Assembly: GCF_000513955.1 (NCBI RefSeq)
Contig: NZ_AZUZ01000014.1
Location: 1 to 64,000 of the forward strand
DNA from: Pseudoxanthomonas suwonensis J47
GTDB lineage: Bacteria > Pseudomonadota > Gammaproteobacteria > Xanthomonadales > Xanthomonadaceae
Direction of reading: 5' to 3'
Length of the DNA stretch: 64,000 bases
Position 1 is the stretch's first letter. Each line of letters opens with the position of its first letter. Positions 35,481-44,330 of the stretch are shown one piece after another. Both the position numbers and the translations under genes were made by a program. Below the pieces are notes generated by a model. It ran no database searches. It saw only the letters and a list, made by a program, of their open reading frames with translations, and had not been told where the DNA came from.

Positions 35481-36770
35481 ATGGACCTGGCCGTCACCGA
35501 CAACCCCAGTGGACTCGCCGCCGCCGGCACCGCGGCGCGCTACCTTGCCGTGCGCGCGACCAGCGTGGACCTGGCCTCGCCGCTGTCGCCGGAGGACGCC
35601 ATGCTGCAGAGCATGGAGGACGCCAGCCCGGCGAAGTGGCACCTCGGCCACACCACCTGGTTCTTCGAGCACTTCGTCCTCGGCGCGGCCGGCATGGCAC
35701 CGCTGCGGCCTGGCTGGCACTACCTCTTCAACAGCTACTACGACAGCGCCGGCGCGCGCCATCCGCGGCCGCGCCGCGGCCTGCTGTCGCGGCCGTCGCT
35801 GGAGGAGCTGCTGGGCTGGCGCGAGGCGGTGGATGAACGCGTGCTGCGCGCACTGTGGGCCGGCGACCTCGACGGCTCGGCGCGACGCCGGCTGGAGCTG
35901 GGCCTGAACCACGAGCAGCAGCACCAGGAACTGCTGCTGACCGACATCAAGCACGCGCTGTGGAGCCAGCCGCTGCGCCCGGCGTATCGCCACGACCTGC
36001 CGGATCCGGCGCGGCGGGCGGCTGCCGCCGGGGAACTGCACTGGCATGCGGTGGCCGAGCAGGTCGCGTGCATCGGCGCGCCCCCCTGGCCGGAGGCCGA
36101 GGCCTTCGCCTACGACAACGAATCGCCGCCGCACCGCGTGCTGCTGCCCGCGCACGCGCTGGCCTCGCGCCTGGTGACCAATGCCGAATACCGGCAGTTC
36201 GTCGAGGACGGCGGCTACCGCGATCCGCGCCTGTGGCTCAGCGACGGCTGGGCGCGGGTGCAGGCCGAAGGCTGGCAGCGCCCGCTGTACTGGGAACAGG
36301 ACCTGGAGCGCGCCTTCACCCTGGGTGGCATGCGCCTGCTGCCGGCGCACGCGCCGGTGTGCCATCTCAGCTACTACGAGGCCGATGCGTTCGCGCGCTG
36401 GGCCGGCGTGCGCCTGCCGACGGAGGCCGAATGGGAACATGCGGCATCGGCGCAACCGGCACGGGGCCACTTTGCCGACGATGCCGTGCTCGAACCGTGT
36501 CCGGCGCAAGCGTCCGGCGACGGCCTGGCGCAACTGTTCGGCGACACCTGGGAATGGACTTCCAGCGCCTACCTCGCCTATCCCGGCTTTCGCCCGTGGC
36601 AGGACGACACCGGCGAGTACAACGCCAAGTTCATGAGCGGGCAGTTCGTGCTGCGCGGCGGCAGCTGTGCCACGCCGTGCGGGCACGTGCGCGCCAGCTA
36701 CCGCAACTTCTTCCCGCCGCACGCGCGCTGGCAGTACGCGGGGCTGCGCCTGGCGATGGACCTGCCATGA
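35481..36770 (+). CDS. egtB: Ergothioneine biosynthesis sulfoxide synthase EgtB
   Basis: EgtB is the iron enzyme that joins hercynine to a cysteine-containing thiol with O2. The 429 residues combine an N-terminal DinB-like helical domain with the iron ligands (AKWHLGHTTWFFEH, His 57 region; LNHEQQHQE, His 144 and His 148) and a C-terminal formylglycine-enzyme-like domain (YEADAFARWAGVRLPTEAEW, GDTWEWTSSAYLAYPGF, VLRGGSCATP, RNFFPPHARWQYAGLRLA). It overlaps egtD by ATGA. No egtA or egtC lies nearby, so the sulfur donor (cysteine or gamma-glutamylcysteine) cannot be told from context. Confidence 0.95.
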   Translation: MDLAVTDNPSGLAAAGTAARYLAVRATSVDLASPLSPEDAMLQSMEDASPAKWHLGHTTWFFEHFVLGAAGMAPLRPGWHYLFNSYYDSAGARHPRPRRGLLSRPSLEELLGWREAVDERVLRALWAGDLDGSARRRLELGLNHEQQHQELLLTDIKHALWSQPLRPAYRHDLPDPARRAAAAGELHWHAVAEQVACIGAPPWPEAEAFAYDNESPPHRVLLPAHALASRLVTNAEYRQFVEDGGYRDPRLWLSDGWARVQAEGWQRPLYWEQDLERAFTLGGMRLLPAHAPVCHLSYYEADAFARWAGVRLPTEAEWEHAASAQPARGHFADDAVLEPCPAQASGDGLAQLFGDTWEWTSSAYLAYPGFRPWQDDTGEYNAKFMSGQFVLRGGSCATPCGHVRASYRNFFPPHARWQYAGLRLAMDLP

Positions 36771-37750
36771 GCCCGCTGCTGGCGTCCTGGGACGAGGCCG
36801 GCTACGGCGCGCCGCCCGCCGAAGGCTCGATGCTGGAGGACGTGCTGGTCGGCCTGTCCGCGTCGCCGCGGCGGCTGCCGACCAAGTACCTGTACGACGC
36901 GCGCGGCTCGGCGCTGTTCGAGGCCATCACCCGGCAGCCGGAGTACTACCTCACCCGGACCGAGCTGGCGCTGCTGGACGCGCACCTGCCGGCGATCGCC
37001 GATGCGGTGGGGCCGGACGTGCACGTGGTGGAGTACGGCAGCGGCAGCGGCCGGAAGACCGAGCGCCTGCTGGCCGCGCTGCACGCACCGCTGGCCTACA
37101 CGCCGGTGGAGATCTCGCAGGCGGCGCTGGACGCCTGCATCGCGCGCCTGCGGCCGCGCTTCCCGCGGGTGGCGATGCTGCCGCTGCGCGCCGACTTCAG
37201 CCGGCCGCTGCGGTTGCCGCGGCCGCCACGTCCGCCGGCACGGACGCTGGTGTTCTTCCCCGGCTCGACCCTCGGCAACTTCACCGACGACGATGCGGTG
37301 GCGCTGCTGGCGGCGATGGCCGCCACCATCGGCGACCACGGCTGCGCCCTGGTCGGCATCGACCTGGTCAAGGACGCGGCGGTGATCGAGGCCGCGTACA
37401 ACGACGCCGCCGGCGTCACCGCGGTGTTCACCCTCAATCTGCTGGCGCGGCTCAACCGCGAGCTGGGCGCGGACTTCGACCTGTCCGGCTTCGCCCACCG
37501 CGCGCGCTACGTGGCCGCGCGCGAACGGGTCGAGACCTCGCTGGTGAGCCTGCGCGAACAGCGGGTGCACCTGGCCGGGCAGGTGTTCAGGTTCGCCCGG
37601 GACGAGGCGGTCCACGTCGAATACAGCCACAAGTACCGCGACGAACGCTTTGCCGCGCTGGCGCGACGTGCGGGACTGGAAGTCGTGGACGGGTGGGGCG
37701 GCAGCGCGGAAGGTTTCGGGTTGCGCCTGCTGCGGCGCCCGGCGCGCTGA
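36767..37750 (+). CDS. egtD: L-histidine N(alpha)-methyltransferase EgtD
   Basis: EgtD trimethylates histidine to hercynine with SAM, the first step of ergothioneine synthesis. The 327 residues (family about 320) show LPTKYLYDARGSALFEAITR, the SAM site VVEYGSGSGRKTERLL, FFPGSTLGNF, and the substrate-binding C-terminus HVEYSHKYRDERFAALARRA. The start overlaps the egtB stop, so both enzymes are made together. Order egtB-egtD is common in Gram-negative two-gene clusters. Confidence 0.95.
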   Translation: MSPLLASWDEAGYGAPPAEGSMLEDVLVGLSASPRRLPTKYLYDARGSALFEAITRQPEYYLTRTELALLDAHLPAIADAVGPDVHVVEYGSGSGRKTERLLAALHAPLAYTPVEISQAALDACIARLRPRFPRVAMLPLRADFSRPLRLPRPPRPPARTLVFFPGSTLGNFTDDDAVALLAAMAATIGDHGCALVGIDLVKDAAVIEAAYNDAAGVTAVFTLNLLARLNRELGADFDLSGFAHRARYVAARERVETSLVSLREQRVHLAGQVFRFARDEAVHVEYSHKYRDERFAALARRAGLEVVDGWGGSAEGFGLRLLRRPAR

Positions 37751-37806
37751 TCGAGTCCGTTGACCGGCGGCGCTATCATGCGGACCTTTCCGCGTCCGCA
37801 TCCTGC

Positions 37807-38889
37807 ATGAGCCCGATGTCCCGTTCCGTCCCGCTGCTGTGCTGCCTGCTGCTGGCCGGTGGCTGTGGCGCGGAGCGGGCGGAGCGCGTGGCGGATGCGG
37901 GCAGCGCCGCATCCACCACCGCTGCCGAGTCGAGCCCTGCCGTGTCCACGCCCACCGCTTTCCACCTGCCGTCCGACTTCGACACCTGGTTGCAGTCTCC
38001 CGTCGTTGCACCGGATCCGGCGGTGCTGGCCGTGCCGGGCGTGTCGATCGGCCGCTTCCAGGGGCTGGAAGCGGTACTGGTGGAAACGCCGCTGGCCACC
38101 GCGGCGGTGTCGCTGGTCGGCGGACAGCTGCTGTCGTGGGTGCCGGCGGGACAGGAGGACGTGTTCTGGCTGTCGCCGCTGCGCGCGGAGCTGCCCACGC
38201 CGATCCGCGGCGGCGCGCCGGTGTGCTGGCCGTACTTCAGCCGCCATGGCCAGGGCAACGACGTGCCCTCGCACGGCTTCGTCCGCACCCTGCCGTGGAC
38301 GCTGGTCTCGGCTGCGCGCGAGAACGACGGCACCGTGGTCCTGGAACTGGCGCCACCGGCGCTGCAGGACCTGGCGCTGGGCCTGCGCATGCAGCTGCGC
38401 ATCGGCCGCCAGCTCGAGCAGCGGTTGATCACCACCAACAACGGCGCCGAAGCGGTGCGCTACACCGAGGCGCTGCACAACTACTTCCACGTCGCCGACG
38501 TCGGCCAGGTGCGCATCGAAGGCCTGGCCGGGCGCCGCTTCCTCGACAAGAACGACGGCGGCAACGCCCACGTCCAGCAGGGCGAATGGACCCTGCACGA
38601 TCCGCGCGACCCCGGCCGCAGCGATCGCCTGTTCCCCGATGCCGGCGGCGCCTACCGCCTGGTCGACCCGGGCCTGCGCCGGCACGTCGAGGTGAGCGTC
38701 GAGGGCGGCCGCACCGCGGTGGTGTGGAATCCGGGCGAGGCCGCCGCGGCGCGCATGGCCGACGTCGGCCCGCACTGGCGCGGCTTCGTCTGCCTGGAAG
38801 CGGCCAACGCCGGCCCCGACCTGGTCGAACTGGCGCCGGGTCAGACCCACGTGCTGGTCCAGCGCATCGCGGTGGCGCCGCTGGACTGA
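37807..38889 (+). CDS. D-hexose-6-phosphate mutarotase-like lipoprotein
   Basis: The C-terminal 290 residues are an aldose-1-epimerase fold of the hexose-6-phosphate mutarotase (YeaD) group: VSLVGGQLLSWVPAGQEDVF, PIRGGAPVCWPYF, SHGFVRTLPW with the catalytic His, ALHNYFHVADV and VVWNPGEAAAARMADVG. Unlike cytosolic YeaD, it opens with an apparent lipoprotein signal (SRSVPLLCCLLLAGGC, Cys 20) and a 40-residue Ala/Ser/Thr linker. The lipobox AGGC is less canonical than LAGC. If exported, it would meet free sugars or glycans rather than sugar phosphates. ATG at 37807; 37816 is an alternative. Confidence 0.82.
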   Translation: MSPMSRSVPLLCCLLLAGGCGAERAERVADAGSAASTTAAESSPAVSTPTAFHLPSDFDTWLQSPVVAPDPAVLAVPGVSIGRFQGLEAVLVETPLATAAVSLVGGQLLSWVPAGQEDVFWLSPLRAELPTPIRGGAPVCWPYFSRHGQGNDVPSHGFVRTLPWTLVSAARENDGTVVLELAPPALQDLALGLRMQLRIGRQLEQRLITTNNGAEAVRYTEALHNYFHVADVGQVRIEGLAGRRFLDKNDGGNAHVQQGEWTLHDPRDPGRSDRLFPDAGGAYRLVDPGLRRHVEVSVEGGRTAVVWNPGEAAAARMADVGPHWRGFVCLEAANAGPDLVELAPGQTHVLVQRIAVAPLD

Positions 38890-38984
38890 GCGCCGCGCGG
38901 AGCTAAACTGCGCCGTTTCCAGTGGCGACGGCGGCAGGCCACCTGCGGCGGATGCCACCACTTTCCCCGACCCGAGGCGCGACC

Positions 38985-40232
38985 GTGGATCCATCGCCGC
39001 AGCGGCCCGGCGCGCGACGCGCGGCGCTGGCCTTCATCTTCGTGACCGTGCTGATCGACGTGCTCGCGTTCGGCGTGATCATTCCCGTGCTGCCGCACCT
39101 GGTGGAGGAATTCACCGGCGGCGACGTGGCCAGCGCGGCGCGCTGGGTCGGCCTGTTCGGCATGGTGTTCGCGGCGGTGCAGTTCGTGTGCACGCCGGTG
39201 CAGGGCGCGCTGTCGGACCGCTACGGCCGGCGCCCGGTGATCCTGCTGTCCTGCCTGGGCCTGGGCCTGGACTTCATCTTCATGGCGATGGCGACCTCGC
39301 TGTCGATGCTGTTCATCGGCCGGGTCATCTCCGGCATCGCCTCGGCCAGCTTCACCACCGCCAATGCCTATATCGCCGACGTCACCGAGCCGGAGAAGCG
39401 GGCGAAGAGCTTCGGCATGATCGGCGCGGCCTTCGGCCTGGGCTTCGTCGTCGGCCCGCTGGTCGGCGGCTGGCTGGGCGGCATCGACCTGCGCCTGCCG
39501 TTCTGGTTCGCGGCCGGGCTGGCGCTGCTGAACTTCCTGTACGGCTGGTTCGTGCTGCCCGAATCACTCCCGCCGGAGCGCCGCGCGCCCCGCTTCGACG
39601 TCGCCCACGCCAACCCGTTCGGCGCGCTGGTGCTGCTGCGCAGCTATCCGCAGGTGTTCGGTCTGGCCGCGGTGGTGTTCCTGGCGCAGCTGGCGCACTA
39701 CGTGTACCCGAGCATCTTCGTGCTGTTCGCCGACTACCGCTACCAGTGGGGGCCGCGCGAGGTCAGCTGGGTGCTGGCCGCGGTAGGCGTGATGAGCATC
39801 GTGGTCAACGCCGCGCTGGTCGGGCGCTCGGTGAAGGCGCTGGGCGAGCGGCGCACGCTGCTGCTGGGCCTGGGCTGCGGCGTCACCGGCTTCGTCATCT
39901 ACGGCCTGGCCGACAGCGGCTGGCTGTTCCTGGTCGGCCTGCCGGTCAGCGCACTATGGGGCCTCGCCGCGCCGGCCACGCAGGCGCTGATCACCCGCCA
40001 GGTCGGTCCGCAGGTGCAGGGTCGCATCCAGGGCGCGCTGATGAGCCTGACCAGCCTGGCCGGCATCCTCGGCCCGCTGGTGTTCGCCAACGTGTTCGCG
40101 CTGTTCGTCGGCAGCAGCGCGCCGGCGGAGATTCCCGGCGCGCCGTGGTTCGTGGCGGCGGTCGCGCTGGCCTGCGCCTGGGCGGTGGGCTGGCGCTACG
40201 CGCGGGTGCCGCGCGAACGGTCGGCGGCCTGA
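38985..40232 (+). CDS. MFS transporter, TetA-like 12-helix group
   Basis: A 415-residue major facilitator of the TCR/Tet group, a drug:H+ antiporter-like family. Visible motifs are [20 protein letters not shown] in helix 1, the A-motif [16 protein letters not shown] between helices 2 and 3, and [20 protein letters not shown] with helix-5 motif [16 protein letters not shown]. The GTG at 38985 is chosen because GAGG lies 7 bases upstream; an ATG at 38952 would add 11 residues without a better site. Substrate is unknown; no TetR regulator is adjacent, so a resistance role should not be assumed. Confidence 0.88.
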   Translation: MDPSPQRPGARRAALAFIFVTVLIDVLAFGVIIPVLPHLVEEFTGGDVASAARWVGLFGMVFAAVQFVCTPVQGALSDRYGRRPVILLSCLGLGLDFIFMAMATSLSMLFIGRVISGIASASFTTANAYIADVTEPEKRAKSFGMIGAAFGLGFVVGPLVGGWLGGIDLRLPFWFAAGLALLNFLYGWFVLPESLPPERRAPRFDVAHANPFGALVLLRSYPQVFGLAAVVFLAQLAHYVYPSIFVLFADYRYQWGPREVSWVLAAVGVMSIVVNAALVGRSVKALGERRTLLLGLGCGVTGFVIYGLADSGWLFLVGLPVSALWGLAAPATQALITRQVGPQVQGRIQGALMSLTSLAGILGPLVFANVFALFVGSSAPAEIPGAPWFVAAVALACAWAVGWRYARVPRERSAA

Positions 40233-40243
40233 TCCAGACGAAG

Positions 40244-40269
40244 GCAGGGCGGGACTGGCCCCGCCCTGC
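40244..40269. terminator. Hairpin between convergent MFS and PepSY genes
   Basis: A perfect 10-bp stem gcagggcggg / cccgccctgc with a 6-base loop lies between two convergent genes. There is no clear T run; a shared bidirectional terminator is likely from position. Confidence 0.55.
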
Positions 40270-40291
40270 GTGATCACGACTTCGGGTGCGG

Positions 40292-40765
40292 TCAGTCGTT
40301 CTCGACCGCCAGGATCTTGCCGTCCTTCGGATCGACGCGCAGTTTCACGTCCTTGCCATTGTCGCGCTCGGCCTCGGCCTCCCACACGCCATCGTCGAAC
40401 TCGACGTCGTGCACCTTCGAGTAGCCGGCGGCGGTCAGCTTCGCCTTGATGTCGTCGGCCGTCAGGGTGGAGACGATGTCCTCGGCATGGATGCGGCCGT
40501 TGGCGTCCACGCGCACGTCGACGCGGTTGCCGTCGGCGCTGGTGGCATCGGTCTCCCACATGCCGTCCTCGAACTCCGGATCGTCGATGCGGGTGAAGCC
40601 GTTGCGGGTGAGCAGCTCGCGCACCTGCACGGCGGTCAGCCCCATCTGCGTGCCGGCCTGGCGTTCGGCCGTCGGATTGTCGGCCGGCTTCACCGGCTCG
40701 GCGGCCGCGGGCAGGGCCAGCGCCAGGGCGAGCAGCGGGGAGAGGGGAAGGGCGGTACGTTTCAT
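40292..40765 (-). CDS. Periplasmic protein with two PepSY domains
   Basis: The 157-residue precursor has a signal peptide (MKRTALPLSPLLALALALPA, cleavage near AAA-E) and two PepSY repeats (about 40-95 and 98-157). Each carries the pattern L-T-x-x-x-I/V-x-x-x-L...G-F/Y-T/S-x-I/V followed by EDGMWETDATSADGNRVDVR or FDDGVWEAEAERDNGKDVKL and a calcium-binding-like acidic end (DPKDGKILAVEND). PepSY domains often inhibit peptidases or regulate sensors; the role here is unproved. Divergent from bphO with about 140 bases between. Confidence 0.85.
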   Translation of the reverse strand: MKRTALPLSPLLALALALPAAAEPVKPADNPTAERQAGTQMGLTAVQVRELLTRNGFTRIDDPEFEDGMWETDATSADGNRVDVRVDANGRIHAEDIVSTLTADDIKAKLTAAGYSKVHDVEFDDGVWEAEAERDNGKDVKLRVDPKDGKILAVEND

Positions 40766-40907
40766 CGCAGGCTCCTGCGGTGGGTGTGGCAGGCACCGTG
40801 CCGCAGCCCGGCTCAGTGGCAGGTGAATCGCACGCCGTGGCGACGGGAAGGGTTCAGGACAGTGAACCCTCCATGATCTGCACGGCCTGTTTGTTACCCT
40901 CGGGCCC

Positions 40908-41555
40908 ATGGATGGATCCAATCCGGTTCCCGGCGTCCCCGGCATCGCAGTCGGGGCGCCTTCCCGCAATGATGCCGCGTGGCGCACCCTGCAGGCCGCC
41001 ACGGCGGCGCTGCACGCGCAGGTCGAGGCCACGCCGTTGATGGCGGCATTGATGTCGCCGGCGGTGGACCGGAGCGTGTGCGTGGAACTGCTGCAGCGCC
41101 TGCTGTGCATCCACGCCGGCTGGGAAGAGCTCAATGCCGCGCGCCTGCAATCGCTGTCGTGGCCATGGCGACCGCGTGCCCGCGGCCTGCGTTACGACCT
41201 GATGGCGCTGGGCGTGCGCCCGGCCACGCAGGCCGTGCCTGCGCCGCGCGCGGACTGCGATGCCCAAGCCTGGGGCATGCTCTACGTGGTCGAAGGCTCG
41301 GCTCTCGGCGGCCGCCTGATCGCGCGCCACCTGCGCGCGCACGTGCCGCAGCTCGCGGAGGCGATCGAGCATTTCGAAGCGGCCGATGTGGGCCCCGGCT
41401 GGCCGGCGTTCCGCGCCGCGCTCGAGCAGGCCCTGCCCGACGATGTGAGCCGTGCGCGCGCCGCCGGCGCCGCGCAGGCGATGTTCACCCACTTCCACGG
41501 GCAGCTTGCCCGTCCCATCGTCGCCCATGGCGACGCAGGAACCGTAACCGCATGA
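40908..41555 (+). CDS. bphO: Heme oxygenase BphO (biliverdin synthesis for phytochrome)
   Basis: BphO cleaves heme to biliverdin IX-alpha, the chromophore of the adjoining phytochrome. The 215 residues fit a bacterial heme oxygenase: the proximal histidine region ALHAQVEATPLM (about residue 36) and the distal-helix glycine motif YVVEGSALGGRLIARHL. It overlaps bphP by ATGA, so chromophore and apoprotein are co-produced. The distal helix and overall length match the BphO group rather than iron-scavenging HemO. Confidence 0.93.
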   Translation: MDGSNPVPGVPGIAVGAPSRNDAAWRTLQAATAALHAQVEATPLMAALMSPAVDRSVCVELLQRLLCIHAGWEELNAARLQSLSWPWRPRARGLRYDLMALGVRPATQAVPAPRADCDAQAWGMLYVVEGSALGGRLIARHLRAHVPQLAEAIEHFEAADVGPGWPAFRAALEQALPDDVSRARAAGAAQAMFTHFHGQLARPIVAHGDAGTVTA

Positions 41556-43453
41556 GTGTTGCCGCACCCGCTGTTCCCGACCTCGACGCCTGCGCGCGCG
41601 AGCCCATCCACATCCCCGGCTCGATCCAGCCCCACGGCATCCTGCTGGCGATCGATCCGGACAGCGGCCGCGTGCTGCAGGCCAGCGCCAATGCCGCCGC
41701 CGAACTGCTCGGCGGACAGGGCCAGGTGCAAGGGCAGGCCTGGGATGCGCTGCTGCAGGTCGATCCGGCGCAGGCGGCCGCGCTGCGTCCGGTGCAGGCG
41801 CCGCTGCACCTGGGCCACGCGCCGTGCGCGGTGGTGCGGACCGGCCTGGCGCGCTGGAAGGCGGCCTGGCACCTGTATCCACGGCGCTGGCTGCTGGAGC
41901 TGGAACCGGCGCAGGGTGCGCAGACCATGGCGCTGGGCGATGCGCTGCGCGCGCAGCGCGAGATCGACCGCGCGCCGGGCGTCGCCGAGGCGGCGCGCCA
42001 TGCCGCCGTGGAGATCCGCGCCTTGGCCGGCTACGACCGGGTGATGGTCTACCGCTTCGACGAGGAATGGCATGGCGACGTGATCGCCGAAGTGCGCCGA
42101 CCCGGACTGGAGAGCTACCTGGGCCTGCACTATCCGGCCAGCGACATCCCCGCGCAGGCGCGCGCGCTGTACCTGCGCACGCGCATCCGCCAGATTGTCG
42201 ACGTCGGTTACACCCCGGTGCCGGTGGAGCCGGCGATGGATCCGCGCGACGGCCGGCCGCTGGACCTCAGCGACTGCGGCCTGCGCAGCGTCTCGCCGGT
42301 GCACTGCGAATACCTTTCGAACATGGGCGTGGCCGCGACCCTGGTCACCTCGCTGGTGGTCAACGACCGCCTGTGGGGCCTGGTCGCCTGCCACCACTAC
42401 CAGCCGCGCTTCGTCGACCACGACGTGCGCGATGCCTGCGAGGCGGTCAGCCAGGCGCTGGCCGCGCGCATCGGCAGCCTCGAGGCGATCGCGCGCAGCG
42501 ACGTCGAACAGTCGCTGCTGACCGTGCGCGAGAAGCTGATCACCGCCTTCTCCGAAGCCGACGGCTTCACCCCGGAACTGCTGACCGACATGGCCGGCGA
42601 CCTGCTCGACGTGGTCGATGCCGACGGCGTGGCGGTATTCCATGGCGAGCAGCTGAGCCGGCTCGGCCGCACGCCCGACGAAGCCGGCCTGCGCCGCATC
42701 CGCGCCGCGCTGGAGGACAACGTGCAGGTCCGGCGCGAGACCGACCACTCCGGCATCCTGCACCTGTCGGAGATCGGCGCCGCGTTCCCGGAACTGGCCG
42801 ACCTGGCGGCGGACGCCGCCGGCCTGGTCTACGTGCCGCTGCAGCCCAAGGCGCGCAGTGCGCTGCTGTGGACCCGCCGCGAGCAGGTGCGCACGGTGAA
42901 CTGGGCCGGCAATCCCTCGCTGGCCAAGCTCGAAGACCTCCCTGGCCGGCTGTCGCCGCGCAAGAGTTTCGAGCTGTGGCAGGACACGGTGCGCGGGCGT
43001 TCGCGCAGCTGGTCGCCGCTGCACCTGGATTCGGCGCGCAGCCTGCGCGTGCTGATCGAACTGATGGAGCGCAAGCGCGACCGCCAGGACCTGGCGCTGC
43101 TGGAGGCGACGCTGGCGCGCCTGCGCCACGGCGTGGCCATCCTCGAGCGCCGCGGCGAGCCGGCGCGCAGCCGGCTGGTATTCGTGAATCCGGCTTTCGT
43201 GCGCGCCAGCGGCGCGACCGCGACCGCGGCGCTGGGCATGGAACTGCGCGACCTGGACCCCGCGCTGGCGGCGGCAATCGACGAAGCCGGCCTGGAAACG
43301 CGCCTGGCCGAAGGCGAAGCGCTGCGCCTGCAGCTGCCCCTGTGCGACGAACGCGGCCAGCTCCGTCCCTGGCTCTTCGAGTTCGAACCCCTGCCGGAAG
43401 CCGGCGCGCACTGGCTGGTGCAGCTGCGCAATCCAGGAGAGGCGTCCTCATAG
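41552..43453 (+). CDS. bphP: Bacteriophytochrome with PAS output domain (XccBphP type)
   Basis: A red/far-red photoreceptor of 633 residues. The PAS domain carries the biliverdin-binding cysteine (Cys 14 in DLDACAREPIHIPGSIQPHG). The GAF domain has the DIP motif (YPASDIPAQ, Asp about 198) and chromophore histidines (SPVHCEYLSNMG, WGLVACHHYQPR). The PHY domain has the tongue motif PRKSFELW (from residue 469). The C-terminal 130 residues are a PAS domain (AILERRGEPARSRLVFVNPA) instead of a histidine kinase, as in the X. campestris protein, which signals without a kinase. Output partner is not encoded nearby. Confidence 0.94.
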   Translation: MSVAAPAVPDLDACAREPIHIPGSIQPHGILLAIDPDSGRVLQASANAAAELLGGQGQVQGQAWDALLQVDPAQAAALRPVQAPLHLGHAPCAVVRTGLARWKAAWHLYPRRWLLELEPAQGAQTMALGDALRAQREIDRAPGVAEAARHAAVEIRALAGYDRVMVYRFDEEWHGDVIAEVRRPGLESYLGLHYPASDIPAQARALYLRTRIRQIVDVGYTPVPVEPAMDPRDGRPLDLSDCGLRSVSPVHCEYLSNMGVAATLVTSLVVNDRLWGLVACHHYQPRFVDHDVRDACEAVSQALAARIGSLEAIARSDVEQSLLTVREKLITAFSEADGFTPELLTDMAGDLLDVVDADGVAVFHGEQLSRLGRTPDEAGLRRIRAALEDNVQVRRETDHSGILHLSEIGAAFPELADLAADAAGLVYVPLQPKARSALLWTRREQVRTVNWAGNPSLAKLEDLPGRLSPRKSFELWQDTVRGRSRSWSPLHLDSARSLRVLIELMERKRDRQDLALLEATLARLRHGVAILERRGEPARSRLVFVNPAFVRASGATATAALGMELRDLDPALAAAIDEAGLETRLAEGEALRLQLPLCDERGQLRPWLFEFEPLPEAGAHWLVQLRNPGEASS

Positions 43454-43550
43454 CCCCTCTCCCTCCGGGGCGCTTCCCCGTGCCTTTGCGACCGGTGCCG
43501 TGGTCGGTACCCGGCCCTCTCCCCTTGCCCCTCTCCCGGAGGGAGAGGGG
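43454..43550. repeat. Two pyrimidine-rich dispersed palindromes after bphP
   Basis: A partial copy (cccctctccctccggggcg) sits directly at the bphP stop, and a full ccctctcccc ... cccctctccc / gggagagggg unit at 43515-43550. The latter hairpin could terminate bphP and the convergent NRDE gene. Confidence 0.7.
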
Positions 43551-43561
43551 AATTTCCTCGC

Positions 43562-44320
43562 CTAAAGTTCCAGGCGCGTTTCGCCCAGGGGCGCGCCCAT
43601 CGGGCCCCAGCGGCGTTCGATGATCGCGCCGCCGCCGGCGCGGTCGAGCAGGACCACGGTGCTGGCGCGGGTGCCGTACTCCTCGCCGCGGATGAAGGCG
43701 GACGACAGCCAGCGTTCGCTTTCCAGGCCGATGCCGGTGTCCGGCAGCGCGTCGTCCGGATAGGTGCGGTCGTCGGCCAGCGCTTCGAACAGCGCCGCCG
43801 GATCGCCGTCGTGATCGTCGTCAAGCCAGGCCTGCAGCCGCGCGCCCAGCGCCACGGCCTTGGGCCAGCGCGAGTCCAGTGCGGCGTTGGACAGCACGTG
43901 CACGCCCGGCGCGACGATGTCGGATCGCGGGCCAGGCCGGTTGCTGGTCCACGTACAGTGCGTGCGATCGGCCAGCAACAGGTTGAACGGGCGGTACTCG
44001 CCTGCCCGCGCGAGCAGCGCCTGCGAGGCGCCGGCCGCATCCTGTCCGCTGCGCAGCCAGTCGCTGGCCAGCAGGCCGCGCGAGAGGCCGTGCTGCGGCG
44101 CGCGCATGTCGCGCACGTTGGTCACCAGCGCGCAGCGTTCAACGTCGTCGACGCCCAGCCAGGTGCCGCCGGCTTCGAGGTCGCGACCGGCGGCGATGCC
44201 GGGCGCATCGTCCCAGCGCGCCAGCGGCGCGGTCGGACGCGCGTGGAATTCGTCGCGGTTGCCGGCCAGCACGAAGCGCCAGCGAGGATGCGATTCCCAG
44301 GCGAAGGCGACCACGCACAT
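43562..44320 (-). CDS. NRDE-family (TANGO2-like) protein
   Basis: A 252-residue protein of the NRDE/TANGO2 family, an Ntn-hydrolase-like fold of uncertain function linked in eukaryotes to heme and lipid handling. The hallmarks are the N-terminal MCVVAFAW with Cys 2, FVLAGNRDEFHARPTAPLAR carrying the NRDE motif, and GGTWLGVDDVERCALVTNVR. It lies 10 bases downstream of the methylglyoxal-synthase-like gene, an apparent two-gene operon; a functional link is not evident. Confidence 0.88.
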   Translation of the reverse strand: MCVVAFAWESHPRWRFVLAGNRDEFHARPTAPLARWDDAPGIAAGRDLEAGGTWLGVDDVERCALVTNVRDMRAPQHGLSRGLLASDWLRSGQDAAGASQALLARAGEYRPFNLLLADRTHCTWTSNRPGPRSDIVAPGVHVLSNAALDSRWPKAVALGARLQAWLDDDHDGDPAALFEALADDRTYPDDALPDTGIGLESERWLSSAFIRGEEYGTRASTVVLLDRAGGGAIIERRWGPMGAPLGETRLEL

Positions 44321-44330
44321 GGGCGCGTCC

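Noticed and set aside
38985-40232. Tetracycline resistance gene
   Set aside because: Only the general TetA-like MFS group can be supported; no TetR partner or resistance-specific context.
43562-44320. NRDE protein as the EgtC amidotransferase of ergothioneine synthesis
   Set aside because: It has the NRDE/TANGO2 signature with Cys 2, not the glutamine amidotransferase pattern of EgtC, and lies 6 kb from egtBD in another operon.
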